Positions 29,901 to 39,955 are shown, counted from the first letter of the stretch. The stretch is DNA of 64,000 bases from an uncultured Bacteroidota bacterium (GCA_902613595.1 CACMHY010000001.1:496001-560000), one strand, 5' to 3'. Notes: generated by a model from the letters alone, not told the origin. Made by a program: numbers and translations.

Positions 29901-32900
29901 CTAAACGAATAAAGGCAACTAATCTTTTATCATATTCATCTTCTGATTTCAAACCAGGAAGAGGTTCATTCCCTGGTAATGACTCCGCGTGTAAAAACAT
30001 GCGTAGTTTGCTATATTGTCTCATGTCATAATCAACTGTTTTAAAAATTCCTCTTGAGTCCATTGGTTTCAGATCAAAAATTCGCATTGCTAAGGATTGT
30101 TCATTCTGGCGAATTATAGTATTGTTATTATTTATCTGCTCTCTTTGAATTTCAGGGGGTAAAACATAATTTATGGGAATTCGATTTTCATTTTCTAATA
30201 TGTTCACTGTGCTAATATCAACAGTAGTATTTTCATTTGCTATTATATCCTCATTTAGGGCCTTGTTATAGCGTCTCCAATCTCCTCTTACCAAATCTAA
30301 TGTGCCAAAACGAAATACTATCTCCTCGCTAAAACCGCTCAACAACATACGCATAAATCTAATCGATCGTAAATCATTAATTTCATTAACTGCCCCGAAA
30401 TATGAATTAAAAGAAGTATTCTCATAATATGACTTTTGAATAGGAACTTTGAACTGTATCCACCTAGTTGTATACTGGTCACCATTTGGAGCCCTTACCT
30501 CTACGTTCTCTCTAACATCAGTAATAAATGGATGATTTCCAACTTGCATAGTTTTAAAAATTGGTACATGATATTCAAAATAACTGTCTATAGTATTCAT
30601 GCTTTGATCTCTGTTTATATCTTCTGTGTCAGGTTCAGTTGTATTTCCTCTGTCATTATCACTAAATTCAATTGGAGTATTATTTTCAAAACCATTATAA
30701 TTTTTGTATCGTTCTAGTATACTTCCTTCGACTTGAAGATAATATTCATAATTATCTCCTGCAGGATCATTTATTGGTCCGTTTGTGAAAATTTCAGATT
30801 CTTCTTGATCGCTAAGACCATCTAATCCTACATCCTGTAAAATACGATCTTCAGGATTTGAATTAAAAGCATATACCAAAGATTGAGTAGCTGGCACTCT
30901 TCCCCATGGAGTTTCATAGGTAGGGGTAATTTCACTATCGCTTGGTAGTCCATTTTCGAATTGTTTTCTGCCATCACGAAGTATATCTTCAGATATATTA
31001 CCTAAGTGAAATATTAATTCCCCTAACTTATCATCCTCTGAAATATTATCTGAAAACGTATCCAGTAACCAAAATTCGATAAATTCAACATTTGACTGTT
31101 CAAAATTTGTTGCGTTTAGTGTACGAGTAATACCAGCCCAATTTTTTTTTGGGTCTAATAAAAATTGTGATAATTCTGCATTATTATAAGGTCCTTTTTC
31201 TTTTGGATAATATGCTAAATCTAAAGTTGGAAGTCTACTAATCATCCCTTGTACCAAATCTTGCTCTGGGAAAAGTTCGTTTATAGATATACTTCTAGTT
31301 TCATTACTCGATATATCGTCATTGTTTATTCCTGGCGGCTGTCTAGAGTAAAAAATTTGATCAATAGAATACCATGCTAATTTAGATCGTCCATAACCAC
31401 TTTCAAGTCCCTGTTGTGATGATCCTAAAACTCCTTCAATCGGGACACTAGATAGGTTCCACGCATTAAATCCTTTTACATCAATATTTGTTTGTGCTCC
31501 TTCAAAATCATCTATATAAACGTTTGTTTCACCATTTAGTCTCGTATTTCGAGGATCATTAGCATTTATACTTGCAACTTCACCTCTGAATGAAATTTGA
31601 GAGGGAATACTAGTTCTTATGGTTGGCCATTTATTAACCAAACGTGTTAGAAAGGGGAGTTCAGTAGAAAAATTAGTATTTAACCCTTTCATAGTATTAT
31701 TAACTGGTTCGGTTCCATAATTTGCCTTTTGAGTAAGAGGGTTTTCACTTAGATTAATCAGTGTACCCCCAACATAGAAGTTATCAGTTAGCCTATGTTT
31801 CAAATTAATTCCTGAAAATCTTTTGTTCTGTTGATTAAAAAATGAATTATTTTCAACTGAAATGTCGATAGGAATATTTGACGCTTTAAGACCTTCATCT
31901 AAAATTTTTACCCTTCCTATTTCATAATTTACAGTATAATCTAATCCTTCCTGAAGAATTCTTCCTCCTGCTGTAACTCTTACTGAGCCTCTTGGAATAT
32001 TAAACGCTCCAATATTTATACCGTCGCCTCCTTCAGATTTATATCTTCCCTTAAGTTGAAATTTATTTTTTTCAGTAAATTCGAGAGCTGCTGCTTTTGT
32101 AAGGGTATACATTTCTTTGAAAACATATTTTTTTTGATTTGCATTAAATGTATTATCAATCTTATAATTTTCTTTTGCTGAACTTGGGTTATCTAAAAGG
32201 CTAAATAAAAATTCACCAAACGGTTCCACTTTTGTAAATATTATTCTTCCAAAACGAGGATCAACTGTAATTCCTGGTAAAAAGTCAAAAAATCCGTCTC
32301 CGCTAGGAACTAAATCTTGATAAGCATTTAGCTTATCAAGTTCTAAGGTGTTTAATAATATTTCATTATCTAAATCTTCGGGCCAAATGGATTTATCAAC
32401 CGGAGTTAAATAATTAATTGGTGATGGATCACTATACAAAATATTTAACCGAAAGTCCTCTTCGGAAAGCTGAAACGCCCCTGTATTATAAATATTTTTC
32501 ATCATCAAATTCCAAACAGGCTGGCGGACATCAGTTAAACTACTTTTTAACATTTTGACAATTAAATTATTTGTTTGAACTTGTTCTTGCCGATTTTGGC
32601 CTTGAACAAAATTTTGATTTAGTTGAATTACAGAAGTTCCTGGGATATCTCCATTAGCAAATTCTCCAACCTGATATGTTTTTCCCAAATGAGTAAATTG
32701 AAAAGCAACTCCTAAAACTTCATCATTACTTAAACGTTGATTGAGAGATATGTATCCTAACTGGGGATGAAATGTATATTCTTGTGAGCTAAGTTTTCGT
32801 GCACTTTCTAATACGGCATAGTCAAATCCTTCATTTGCATTTATTTTTTCAAAGGCATCATTTACTGTTGCTATATCCCTAATTTTTGTATTAAGTACTC

Positions 32901-34335
32901 CACTAAAACCAATTTCATCAGGATCAAGTTTATTTGCACTATTATCAGGAGGTGCAAAGGGATTTGAAGAATTTATAAAATCCAAATAATTATCATCCAA
33001 TTTTGTATTATCAGGATTCGGTTCTCCCAGATCTTGAAGTGCTATTATGTTTCTAACATTTTGAGTTTGGTACCCCCTATTTGTTACCCAAACTTCTATA
33101 CGTGTAATTTGAACTGGTGAATTGATATATGGATAATTTGCTAAAAATTGATCATAATTATCTCTAAAATATTGACTAATAAAAAAATGTCGGTCTTCCT
33201 CGTAATCTAAAGCAAAAAAGTTAAACTCTTGTAATCTTCCTCCTCCCTGGGAAACGATATTTTGTGATTGAGACCTTTGTTCTGAAAATACTCCGGATAT
33301 TGTTGTATTTCCAAATTTTAGGTCTGTACGTACTCCAAACAAACTTTGTGCACCTTGAATTAGATTACTATTTATTGGCATATTAACATTCCCAATGTCT
33401 ATATTTTGGATAATAGCATCTTCTGTAATTTTTCCTCTTAAGTATTCAGATACACGATTTCCTACAAGCTCTGAATTATTAGGAAGCTGTTTTACATTAT
33501 TTTTAAGATTCTCAATTTTTTGCCTTACTTTATTTAATGAATTTTTTGAATCACTGGTTGTTTCTTCTTCATTACCAATTGTTCTACCAATATTATTAAC
33601 AGACTCATTAATTGTGGAAATACCCTTTTCTATATCAGAAATATTTGTTCCTAACTTACCAGGGATTATTTCTGATAGCTCTGATAGGTTTGGAGGGTTA
33701 AATTCAATTTTTACCAAGTTTTGAAAATCAAAAGTAGATTCTGTATCGTAATTAGCTGTTATTTGGAGTCGTTCACCTATATTTCCTAATAAACTTAAAC
33801 TAATTCTTTGGTCAAAATCAAAACCTGGAGATCTACGATTAATTACCGAGGCAATAGGATTATCACTTCTTTGATATCGGTATCCCAAATCTACCCCTAT
33901 AGAACCCTGAGGTTTAATATCAATGGTATTACTACCGAAAATTGATTCAAAAAACTCATTATTTACATAAAGTTCTGGAAGTAAATTCTTTTGTGCATCT
34001 TCAATATCTGAGCCATATCCGCTTAGTGCCTGAATTTTTTCTTTAAAATACCTACTCATTTGCGTTTTAAGAATAAATGATTCATATTCTGCGACGGTCA
34101 TAACCATTGGAGTACTAATCGGAAAACCACCAATTTCCTCTGTTAAAATATATAGATTACTAACAGGGTCATAGGTGTATAAACGCTCAATACTACTCGG
34201 ATTTAGTTCAATAATAGAACTCTCTTCAGCAGCTTCTTGTCCAAAAACAGATCTACTAGCTAGCATCATCATGATAAATATGATGACGAAGTTTTTGGAT
34301 GTTTTAAAAACTACATTTTCAGATATTCCAATCAA
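26902..34335 (-). CDS. sprA: Cell surface protein SprA (type IX secretion translocon)
   Basis: 2477 aa; signal peptide; TNVYIDDFEGAQTNIDVKGFNAW; SGEVWFNELRISGIDNQEGWAA; C-terminal barrel ending TSIRSGFTIRYNFGN; apparent TTG start. Confidence 0.93.
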   Translation of the reverse strand: MIGISENVVFKTSKNFVIIFIMMMLASRSVFGQEAAEESSIIELNPSSIERLYTYDPVSNLYILTEEIGGFPISTPMVMTVAEYESFILKTQMSRYFKEKIQALSGYGSDIEDAQKNLLPELYVNNEFFESIFGSNTIDIKPQGSIGVDLGYRYQRSDNPIASVINRRSPGFDFDQRISLSLLGNIGERLQITANYDTESTFDFQNLVKIEFNPPNLSELSEIIPGKLGTNISDIEKGISTINESVNNIGRTIGNEEETTSDSKNSLNKVRQKIENLKNNVKQLPNNSELVGNRVSEYLRGKITEDAIIQNIDIGNVNMPINSNLIQGAQSLFGVRTDLKFGNTTISGVFSEQRSQSQNIVSQGGGRLQEFNFFALDYEEDRHFFISQYFRDNYDQFLANYPYINSPVQITRIEVWVTNRGYQTQNVRNIIALQDLGEPNPDNTKLDDNYLDFINSSNPFAPPDNSANKLDPDEIGFSGVLNTKIRDIATVNDAFEKINANEGFDYAVLESARKLSSQEYTFHPQLGYISLNQRLSNDEVLGVAFQFTHLGKTYQVGEFANGDIPGTSVIQLNQNFVQGQNRQEQVQTNNLIVKMLKSSLTDVRQPVWNLMMKNIYNTGAFQLSEEDFRLNILYSDPSPINYLTPVDKSIWPEDLDNEILLNTLELDKLNAYQDLVPSGDGFFDFLPGITVDPRFGRIIFTKVEPFGEFLFSLLDNPSSAKENYKIDNTFNANQKKYVFKEMYTLTKAAALEFTEKNKFQLKGRYKSEGGDGINIGAFNIPRGSVRVTAGGRILQEGLDYTVNYEIGRVKILDEGLKASNIPIDISVENNSFFNQQNKRFSGINLKHRLTDNFYVGGTLINLSENPLTQKANYGTEPVNNTMKGLNTNFSTELPFLTRLVNKWPTIRTSIPSQISFRGEVASINANDPRNTRLNGETNVYIDDFEGAQTNIDVKGFNAWNLSSVPIEGVLGSSQQGLESGYGRSKLAWYSIDQIFYSRQPPGINNDDISSNETRSISINELFPEQDLVQGMISRLPTLDLAYYPKEKGPYNNAELSQFLLDPKKNWAGITRTLNATNFEQSNVEFIEFWLLDTFSDNISEDDKLGELIFHLGNISEDILRDGRKQFENGLPSDSEITPTYETPWGRVPATQSLVYAFNSNPEDRILQDVGLDGLSDQEESEIFTNGPINDPAGDNYEYYLQVEGSILERYKNYNGFENNTPIEFSDNDRGNTTEPDTEDINRDQSMNTIDSYFEYHVPIFKTMQVGNHPFITDVRENVEVRAPNGDQYTTRWIQFKVPIQKSYYENTSFNSYFGAVNEINDLRSIRFMRMLLSGFSEEIVFRFGTLDLVRGDWRRYNKALNEDIIANENTTVDISTVNILENENRIPINYVLPPEIQREQINNNNTIIRQNEQSLAMRIFDLKPMDSRGIFKTVDYDMRQYSKLRMFLHAESLPGNEPLPGLKSEDEYDKRLVAFIRLGTDYQDNFYQIEIPLKPSDYDENISNSLTSEEVWIPDSNSIEVSIELLSKLKAKALQKLGLGETLYFDEELNEIFEFTPISSLPGQKKYKLAIKGNPSLGNIRTLMIGLKNPSVKLGEDLSGEVWFNELRISGIDNQEGWAAIGALDANLADFANFSANGRYSSIGFGSIDQTPNQRTREELLQYDFISNLNLGLLAPAKWGLQIPLSFASGETFITPKYDPFYQDLKLEDRLETSERRSQRDSIRDQAIDYTNRKSVSLIGVRKRSSGQGIQRFYSPENFDFSYAYNKLEHRDFEIESQEEINLLLGANYAHSFNTKTIEPFKNVKFFNRKRYWRWLQQLNFNLLPNSLEGSANVNRILNNQKFRQVYLEGTDASLQRSLPNLQQRNFLFDYNYSLSHNITRSLRFNFNATTSSIIRNNLENFQNDNDNILWKNILNTGEPNTHFQSLALNYKLPFQYLPFLSFIDATYSYVGNFNWQRGSEALAEVKSEDGSSLGIVNTIQNNNKKTLSGAINFSKLYSAFGLRPNKAELLKKTNQLKSKDSIKKNLTIRQSLTRLVDVLATLKRIQLNYNENNGTILPGYLPSVGFAGGMQPTIGFTIGSQADIRYEAARKGWLTGFPNFNQLFTQLRSNKFLATAQMVPFKGLILDLNAERDFAENKIENFSINNLQYYPKNSNISGNFGISTIIIKTAFNRSDGFESKTFENFREYRTIIAERLSEKNDLPELKNEIDGYPFGYGKNQQSVLLHSFIAAYSGIDPYKINLNPIRNAPLPNWNLKLTALSDIKGLSKIFNRFSINHAYRASYTLNNFQTNFDYDSTIPFQTDKLGNYIPERLYSNINLVEQFNPLARIDMEFKNSIKVLAEFRKERAISLSLDNNLITETLGDEYIVGLGYRVKDVRFRTNISGRRVILNGDLNIKVDVSYRNNLTLLKNLEYDNNQVTAGQKLMAIKVTADYALTKNLTALFFYDHNFSEFAISTAFPQTSIRSGFTIRYNFGN

Positions 34336-34339
34336 AAAC

Positions 34340-34921
34340 TCACAATTTATTCAGAGCCTCCTTGATAAGTTCCTCAACAGAACTGTCTGGAGCACTTTGA
34401 ATAATGGTATCTAAGATGCGCTCAGACTGCTTCCTTGTGTAACCAAGAACCTCTAATGCTGATAACGCTTCATCTTTGATTGTATTGTTTCCAAAATTTT
34501 GAATTTCACCTTCAACTTGAAGGTTTAACATTTTATCTTTTAATTCTATTAAAACCCTTTGTGCTGTTTTTAAACCAATCCCTTTAATTGATTTTATAGT
34601 ATTTAGATCTTCAGAAATTATTGCTCGCTGAATTTGAAGGGGCTCAAGAGACGACAACATCATTCTTGCAGTACTAGAACCAATACCAGAAACTGAAATT
34701 AAAAGTAAAAAGACAGATCTTTCAATAGTTGTATTAAAGCCAAAAAGTGTGTGCGAGTCTTCACGTACCTGAAGGTGGGTGTAGAGTTTAATATTTTCAT
34801 TGTCATTAATCTGAGAGAAGGTGTGAAGTGATATATTAACTGCATAACCTACACCGCTACAATCAATTACAACTTGCGTAGGAGTTTTTTCAACCAATCT
34901 GCCAATAATTTGTGTGATCAT
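34340..34921 (-). CDS. ruvA: Holliday junction branch migration protein RuvA
   Basis: MITQIIGRLVEKTPTQVVIDCSGVGYAVNIS; SVSGIGSSTARMML; IKGIGLKTAQRVLIELKDK; start moved to internal ATG 34921. Confidence 0.95.
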   Translation of the reverse strand: MITQIIGRLVEKTPTQVVIDCSGVGYAVNISLHTFSQINDNENIKLYTHLQVREDSHTLFGFNTTIERSVFLLLISVSGIGSSTARMMLSSLEPLQIQRAIISEDLNTIKSIKGIGLKTAQRVLIELKDKMLNLQVEGEIQNFGNNTIKDEALSALEVLGYTRKQSERILDTIIQSAPDSSVEELIKEALNKL

Positions 34922-34925
34922 CAAT

Positions 34926-37196
34926 CTATTTTTTCTTTGTTTGGGCGTCCACAACTGCGACCGCAGACATGTTTACAATTTCAGATACGGAAGCACCTAA
35001 TTGTAAAATATGAATTGGTTCACTTAGACCCATTAAAATAGGTCCTATCGAATGAGCTTCATTTAATTCTTTCATAAGCTTATAGGTTATATTAGCTGCA
35101 TCTAGATTTGGAAAAACAAGAATATTTACTTTTTTATTAATTAGGCTTGAAAATGGAAATCTGTCTTGCAAAAGTTTCTTATTTAGAGCAAAATCAGATT
35201 GTATGGGTCCATCAACAGTTAAATCTGGATTACTTCTGTGAAGCATGGTTACTGCTTTGTAAACTTTTTTTGCCTGTGGAAACCGCGAGGACCCAAAATT
35301 TGAAAAGGATAGCATACCGATTATAGGCTCTAATCCAAAAATTTTTGCCATTTGTCCAGTCATTTGTGCAATTTTTGCTAATTCTTTTGATGATGGATCA
35401 ACATTAATTGTTGTATCCGCTAAAAATAGTGGTCCTGATTTTGTTAACATCAAATTTGCAGCAGCTACTCTACTTACTCCTTTATTTTTAGGGGTTGTTT
35501 CTAATATAGGCTTAACAACTGATCTGTAGTTTCTAGAATAGCCAGAAATCATCGCATCTGCGTCTCCGTTCTTTATCATCATGGACGCAAAATAGTTTCT
35601 CTCTCGCATTAAGCGCTGCGAATCATACAAAGTGTATCCTTTCCTTTTTTGTGAATCCCAAAAAAGTTCAGCATATTTATTTCTAATCTTATTTTGTTTA
35701 TCTTCTTTGGGATCTATTACTTCAATGTTTTCATTAAATTCAATAAGATCGCACAACTCTTTAATTTTTTTTCTATCTCCTAATAAGATAGGTATAGCGA
35801 TAGATTCTTCAAAAACAATTTGAGCAGCCTTAAGAACGTCCATTTGGTCCGCTTCTGCAAAAACCAAGCGTTTAGGGGCTGATTTTGCACGATCGTGAAG
35901 CAATCGAATCATTTTTTGAGTGTTGCCAAGACGTTGTTCTAAGCTTTCCGTATAACGTTCCCAGTTTTCTATGGGCTCACGAGCCACTCCTGATTCCATT
36001 GCAGCTTTTGCAACAGCCGGAGGTACTTTTGTAATTAAACGGGGATCAAAAGGCTTAGGTATTATGTAGTCTCTACCAAAACTCAATCTTGTTTCTTCGT
36101 AAGCTATATTTACTTGTTCTGGAACAGACTCTTTGGCTAGATCTGCAATTGCCTTTACTGCTGCCATCTTCATTTGCTCATTTATTGATGTAGCTTTTAC
36201 ATCTAAAGCACCTCTAAAAATGAATGGAAAACCAAGTACGTTGTTAACTTGATTTGGATGGTCTGAACGACCAGTTGCCATGATAATATCTTTTCTTGCA
36301 CTACAAGCAGCATTATATCCAATTTCAGGATCTGGATTTGCCATTGCAAAAACAATTGGATTGCTACTCATCTTTTGGAGCATCTTTTTTGTAAGGATAT
36401 TAGGTTGAGATAAACCTATAAATACGTCAGATCCAACAATCGCCTCATCCAGTGTATTTAGTTGTTGTTTTGTTGCAAATTCTGCCTTTTCTCTAGTTAG
36501 ATCCTTGCGGTTTTTTTGAATTACGCCCTTACTATCCAACATTACAATATTTTTTATTCTTGCGCCAAAAGAAACATAAAGTTTGGCACATGCTATAGCC
36601 GCTGCACCTGCGCCAGAAATGACAATTTTCACATCTGTAATCTCTTTACCTGCGAGCTCTAGTGCATTTAAAAGAGCAGCAGCGGAAATAATAGCGGTTC
36701 CATGTTGGTCATCGTGCATAACTGGAATATCAAGTTCTTTCTTGAGCCTGCGTTCAATTTCAAATGCTTCTGGTGATCTGATATCTTCTAAATTTATTCC
36801 TCCAAATGTTGGCGAAATTGCCTTAACTGCTTCAATAAATTTTTCTGGGTCTTTAGCATCTAATTCTATATCAAAAACATCAATTCCCGCAAAAATTTTA
36901 AAAAGTAAAGCTTTACCCTCCATGACAGGTTTAGATGCACATGGACCAATATCGCCTAGACCCAGTACAGCAGTACCATTGGTGATAACGGCAACCAAAT
37001 TCCCTTTATTGGTATACTTGTAAACATCAGATTTTTGCTTTTCTATTTCAGTACAAGGGATAGCAACACCAGGGGAATAAGCCAATGCTAAGTCCCTTTG
37101 AGTATTATAATTTTTGGTTGGAACTACTTTTGTTTTTCCTGGTTTAGGTTTGGCATGATAAACTAGTGCAGCCCTTCTGTGTTGCTGATTTGACAT
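34926..37196 (-). CDS. maeB: NADP-dependent malic enzyme fused to phosphotransacetylase-like domain
   Basis: AYSPGVAIPCTEI, MHDDQHGTAIISAAALLNAL, ISGAGAAAIACAKL; C-terminal PTA-like half (ADAMISGYSRNYRSVVKPILE; LGASVSEIVNMSAVAVVDAQ). Confidence 0.94.
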   Translation of the reverse strand: MSNQQHRRAALVYHAKPKPGKTKVVPTKNYNTQRDLALAYSPGVAIPCTEIEKQKSDVYKYTNKGNLVAVITNGTAVLGLGDIGPCASKPVMEGKALLFKIFAGIDVFDIELDAKDPEKFIEAVKAISPTFGGINLEDIRSPEAFEIERRLKKELDIPVMHDDQHGTAIISAAALLNALELAGKEITDVKIVISGAGAAAIACAKLYVSFGARIKNIVMLDSKGVIQKNRKDLTREKAEFATKQQLNTLDEAIVGSDVFIGLSQPNILTKKMLQKMSSNPIVFAMANPDPEIGYNAACSARKDIIMATGRSDHPNQVNNVLGFPFIFRGALDVKATSINEQMKMAAVKAIADLAKESVPEQVNIAYEETRLSFGRDYIIPKPFDPRLITKVPPAVAKAAMESGVAREPIENWERYTESLEQRLGNTQKMIRLLHDRAKSAPKRLVFAEADQMDVLKAAQIVFEESIAIPILLGDRKKIKELCDLIEFNENIEVIDPKEDKQNKIRNKYAELFWDSQKRKGYTLYDSQRLMRERNYFASMMIKNGDADAMISGYSRNYRSVVKPILETTPKNKGVSRVAAANLMLTKSGPLFLADTTINVDPSSKELAKIAQMTGQMAKIFGLEPIIGMLSFSNFGSSRFPQAKKVYKAVTMLHRSNPDLTVDGPIQSDFALNKKLLQDRFPFSSLINKKVNILVFPNLDAANITYKLMKELNEAHSIGPILMGLSEPIHILQLGASVSEIVNMSAVAVVDAQTKKK

Positions 37197-37227
37197 GAGT
37201 TAATATTACTATCTTGAAATTACTCAA

Positions 37228-38592
37228 TTAAATTGGATCTACCTTTGCAGGAAGGCTAACAAATAATGAAAAAATTCCTCCTGTAATAAGAAATATCCCT
37301 GAAAGCCGTATAATATTTATTGGATTTTGTCCTAATAGGTCATAAATAATGTACTGAACAGAAAAAATTTGAATAATCATGGGGATCACAATAAACATAT
37401 TGAATATACCCATATAAATTCCCATCTTATTTGTTGGAATAGATGATGCTAACATTTGATAAGGCATAGCCATCATAGATGCCCAAGAAATACCCATGCA
37501 AAATGAAAAAAGGTATATTTGAGGAATTTCAATTCCACTTCCAAAGGGCAAAACAAATAAAATATCCGTGTCATTAAGAAATGGCATGCATAAAAGTCCA
37601 AAACCTCCTATAGCTAAGCTAAAAAAGTGCAATTTTTTTGGCCCAATTTTTTTAGCAATTGGGATCATTGCAAACGCTATTGAAAAACAAATAATATTAT
37701 AAGTACCGTTTAAATTTCCTGTCAAAAGTTGTGCCTTATTAAAAAATGAAGTTGTTTCATCTAATGTACCGTATAGGGAGAGTGAAAGAGCTGAAGTTAA
37801 ATACTGCCAATAGCAAAACATTGCAAACCAAGGAAAAAACATGACCGGTATTAATTGTTTCATAGCTACAGGCATATTTCTCAATGCAAGAATAATATCT
37901 TGAAAAGTTTTTATTAATAAATTTTTGTTACCCTTTGACGATTGTATTTCTTTTAACTCCTCTGATGTAGGAGGATATTCCGAGGTAGTGATAACCGTAA
38001 TTAGAATAGTTATAATAGACGCTGCAGCACCAATCCCAAATGCCCAATAGGTTGAAACTGGAATACCATTATCCATTTTATCAGTTAAAGCTAGTACGCC
38101 AAAGGATACCAAAATAGCAGGTGTGAAATTGGCAACTGTGGTTCCTAAACCAGTGAAAAAACTTTGCACTAAAAAGCCAAATGAAAATTGTTTTTTTGGT
38201 AATTTATCAGAAATGAAGGCTCTGTAGGGTTCTAAAGCTATATTGTTTGCGGCATCTAAAATCCATAAAAGACCAGCAGCCATCCATATTGAACTAGAGT
38301 AAGGCATAGCAATTAAAGCTAAACTTGCAATTATAGCCCCTAAAAGAAAGAAAGGCTTCCTTCTACCAAATTTTGGTGACCATGTCCCATCGCTTATTGC
38401 TCCAATAATAGGTTGAACGACTAAACCTGTTACTGGTCCTGCTAACCATAGAATAGGTAACTCTGATTCCTCAGCACCTAAATACCTATAAATCGCACTC
38501 ATGTTGCTTTGTTGTAAACCAAAACTAAATTGCACTCCAAAAAAACCGAAGTTCATGGTTAGTATTTGCCAAAAACTAAGGCTTTTTTTCAC
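37228..38592 (-). CDS. MFS transporter, SLC45/glycoside-type (sucrose/maltose-like)
   Basis: SFWQILTMNFGFFGVQFSFGLQQSNMSAIYRYLGA; PVTGLVVQPIIGAISDGTWSPKFGRRKPFFLLGA; GTG start overlapping the upstream gene by 17 nt. Confidence 0.85.
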   Translation of the reverse strand: MKKSLSFWQILTMNFGFFGVQFSFGLQQSNMSAIYRYLGAEESELPILWLAGPVTGLVVQPIIGAISDGTWSPKFGRRKPFFLLGAIIASLALIAMPYSSSIWMAAGLLWILDAANNIALEPYRAFISDKLPKKQFSFGFLVQSFFTGLGTTVANFTPAILVSFGVLALTDKMDNGIPVSTYWAFGIGAAASIITILITVITTSEYPPTSEELKEIQSSKGNKNLLIKTFQDIILALRNMPVAMKQLIPVMFFPWFAMFCYWQYLTSALSLSLYGTLDETTSFFNKAQLLTGNLNGTYNIICFSIAFAMIPIAKKIGPKKLHFFSLAIGGFGLLCMPFLNDTDILFVLPFGSGIEIPQIYLFSFCMGISWASMMAMPYQMLASSIPTNKMGIYMGIFNMFIVIPMIIQIFSVQYIIYDLLGQNPINIIRLSGIFLITGGIFSLFVSLPAKVDPI

Positions 38593-39955
38593 TAATTTTT
38601 ATGTTAAGAGTTAATAAGCTTTCTGAAGATTTTTTTGTTTGTAATCTGTTAGCAATATATGAACCTACTTTTTGGCCCTGGGCAACACCTTCAGTAATTG
38701 CCATCATATAGTGAATTCCTCCGTAAAGTCTTGATATTGCTGCCTCTTCAGAAGCATGTATAAAAGATTTGTAGCTTCTCTCAGGTAACCCATAAGCTAT
38801 TTCCGTAGTATCTATAAAACTGAAATTATCTCCGTAGATTTTTGTTAAAGTTACAGCTGCTGCTCTTGAAATTACTGAGTGTCCACTGGTATATTCGGGG
38901 AATGGCGGGGTTTGTAACAAGGGTAGCCATTCCTCATCATAATATTCATTTATCAATGTTTCTGGTCTCACTACCAATGTCCTCCATTTTTCATCCCAGC
39001 AACTTATAAATGCATCAAATAAAGCAATCGAAACATTTGCATATGCATTTATTGTATCTGCAAATGAGCTTTTCGCTTTACGTGTAGCTACAGAAGTTAT
39101 TCCTATCCAATGCCCTCCAGGTGTAATTTTTTTTGTAGCAAACATCGAGTGTCCTTTATGATGAGTAACATATGGGTTACAGTCCCAAAATTTTGCTATT
39201 TCAACTTGTTCTTTGGTAAGTCCGTTGGTAATATTAAAAACCTGCATTAACTGCTTGTGAAATGGGCTGTCATTTTTTAAATTATATGGTAATGGATCTT
39301 TTGGAGGAAATTGATTTGATGAATCTAAAACCATTGTCCTTATTTCCTGCCAATGAGGTTCTATGCCATCCATATAGTCAGGTGGTGTTGGTTTCCAATA
39401 CTTGTCCTCATCTTTTATAGAATATTTAGGAAAGGTACGAGTTTGGTTATACATGTCTTTGGAGGCCCATTCTAGAATAAATTTTGCTACTTTTTGCGCG
39501 TAATTTTTGGATGTCCTAATTACATTTTTTGGGACTTCATACTGAATAAGTTTTTTGTCTAATTCATTTTCAAATGATTCCATTTTTTCTTGTGAAAAGA
39601 TCAATTTTTTCCCGACTATATTGAAACAAAATATTGCAGCAAGATTAGGACTTATACTTACTTCTCCCGGTTTTGGTATATTTCCTAAATCTTTAACCTG
39701 CCCAGCTAGACTAATAAAATTTTCAGGATTATATTTAGCAATAATTTCGTATGCAGCAATAGTTGGGTATAAGTACACCCTGGATGCAACTGGAGGTGAA
39801 AAAATATCATAAACAATGATATCCGTTAGATTTTGCATTGCAGACTGAAATAATTCAGGATCATCCAGTTTATCGAGATATTCCTTGTTATCGTGTTTAT
39901 TACATGACAATTGGATTAATAAGACTGTAAATATTAAAGCTCTAGTTTTCCTCAT
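38576..39955 (-). CDS. Vanadium-dependent haloperoxidase-like / PAP2 superfamily lipoprotein
   Basis: Lipobox IQLSC; K-x6-RP (KWRTLVVRP), TSGH, SR-x5-H (SRLYGGIH). Confidence 0.85.
   Translation of the reverse strand: MRKTRALIFTVLLIQLSCNKHDNKEYLDKLDDPELFQSAMQNLTDIIVYDIFSPPVASRVYLYPTIAAYEIIAKYNPENFISLAGQVKDLGNIPKPGEVSISPNLAAIFCFNIVGKKLIFSQEKMESFENELDKKLIQYEVPKNVIRTSKNYAQKVAKFILEWASKDMYNQTRTFPKYSIKDEDKYWKPTPPDYMDGIEPHWQEIRTMVLDSSNQFPPKDPLPYNLKNDSPFHKQLMQVFNITNGLTKEQVEIAKFWDCNPYVTHHKGHSMFATKKITPGGHWIGITSVATRKAKSSFADTINAYANVSIALFDAFISCWDEKWRTLVVRPETLINEYYDEEWLPLLQTPPFPEYTSGHSVISRAAAVTLTKIYGDNFSFIDTTEIAYGLPERSYKSFIHASEEAAISRLYGGIHYMMAITEGVAQGQKVGSYIANRLQTKKSSESLLTLNIKISEKKP

Noticed and set aside
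29495-34414. Antisense ORFs inside sprA (29495-29845, 30436-30717, 33395-33724, 34175-34414)
   Set aside because: No domain signature or signal peptide; opposite strand of a full-length SprA.
34922-34954. N-terminal extension MWTPKQRKNRL of RuvA
   Set aside because: RuvA conventionally begins MITQIIGRL; the extension overlaps maeB.
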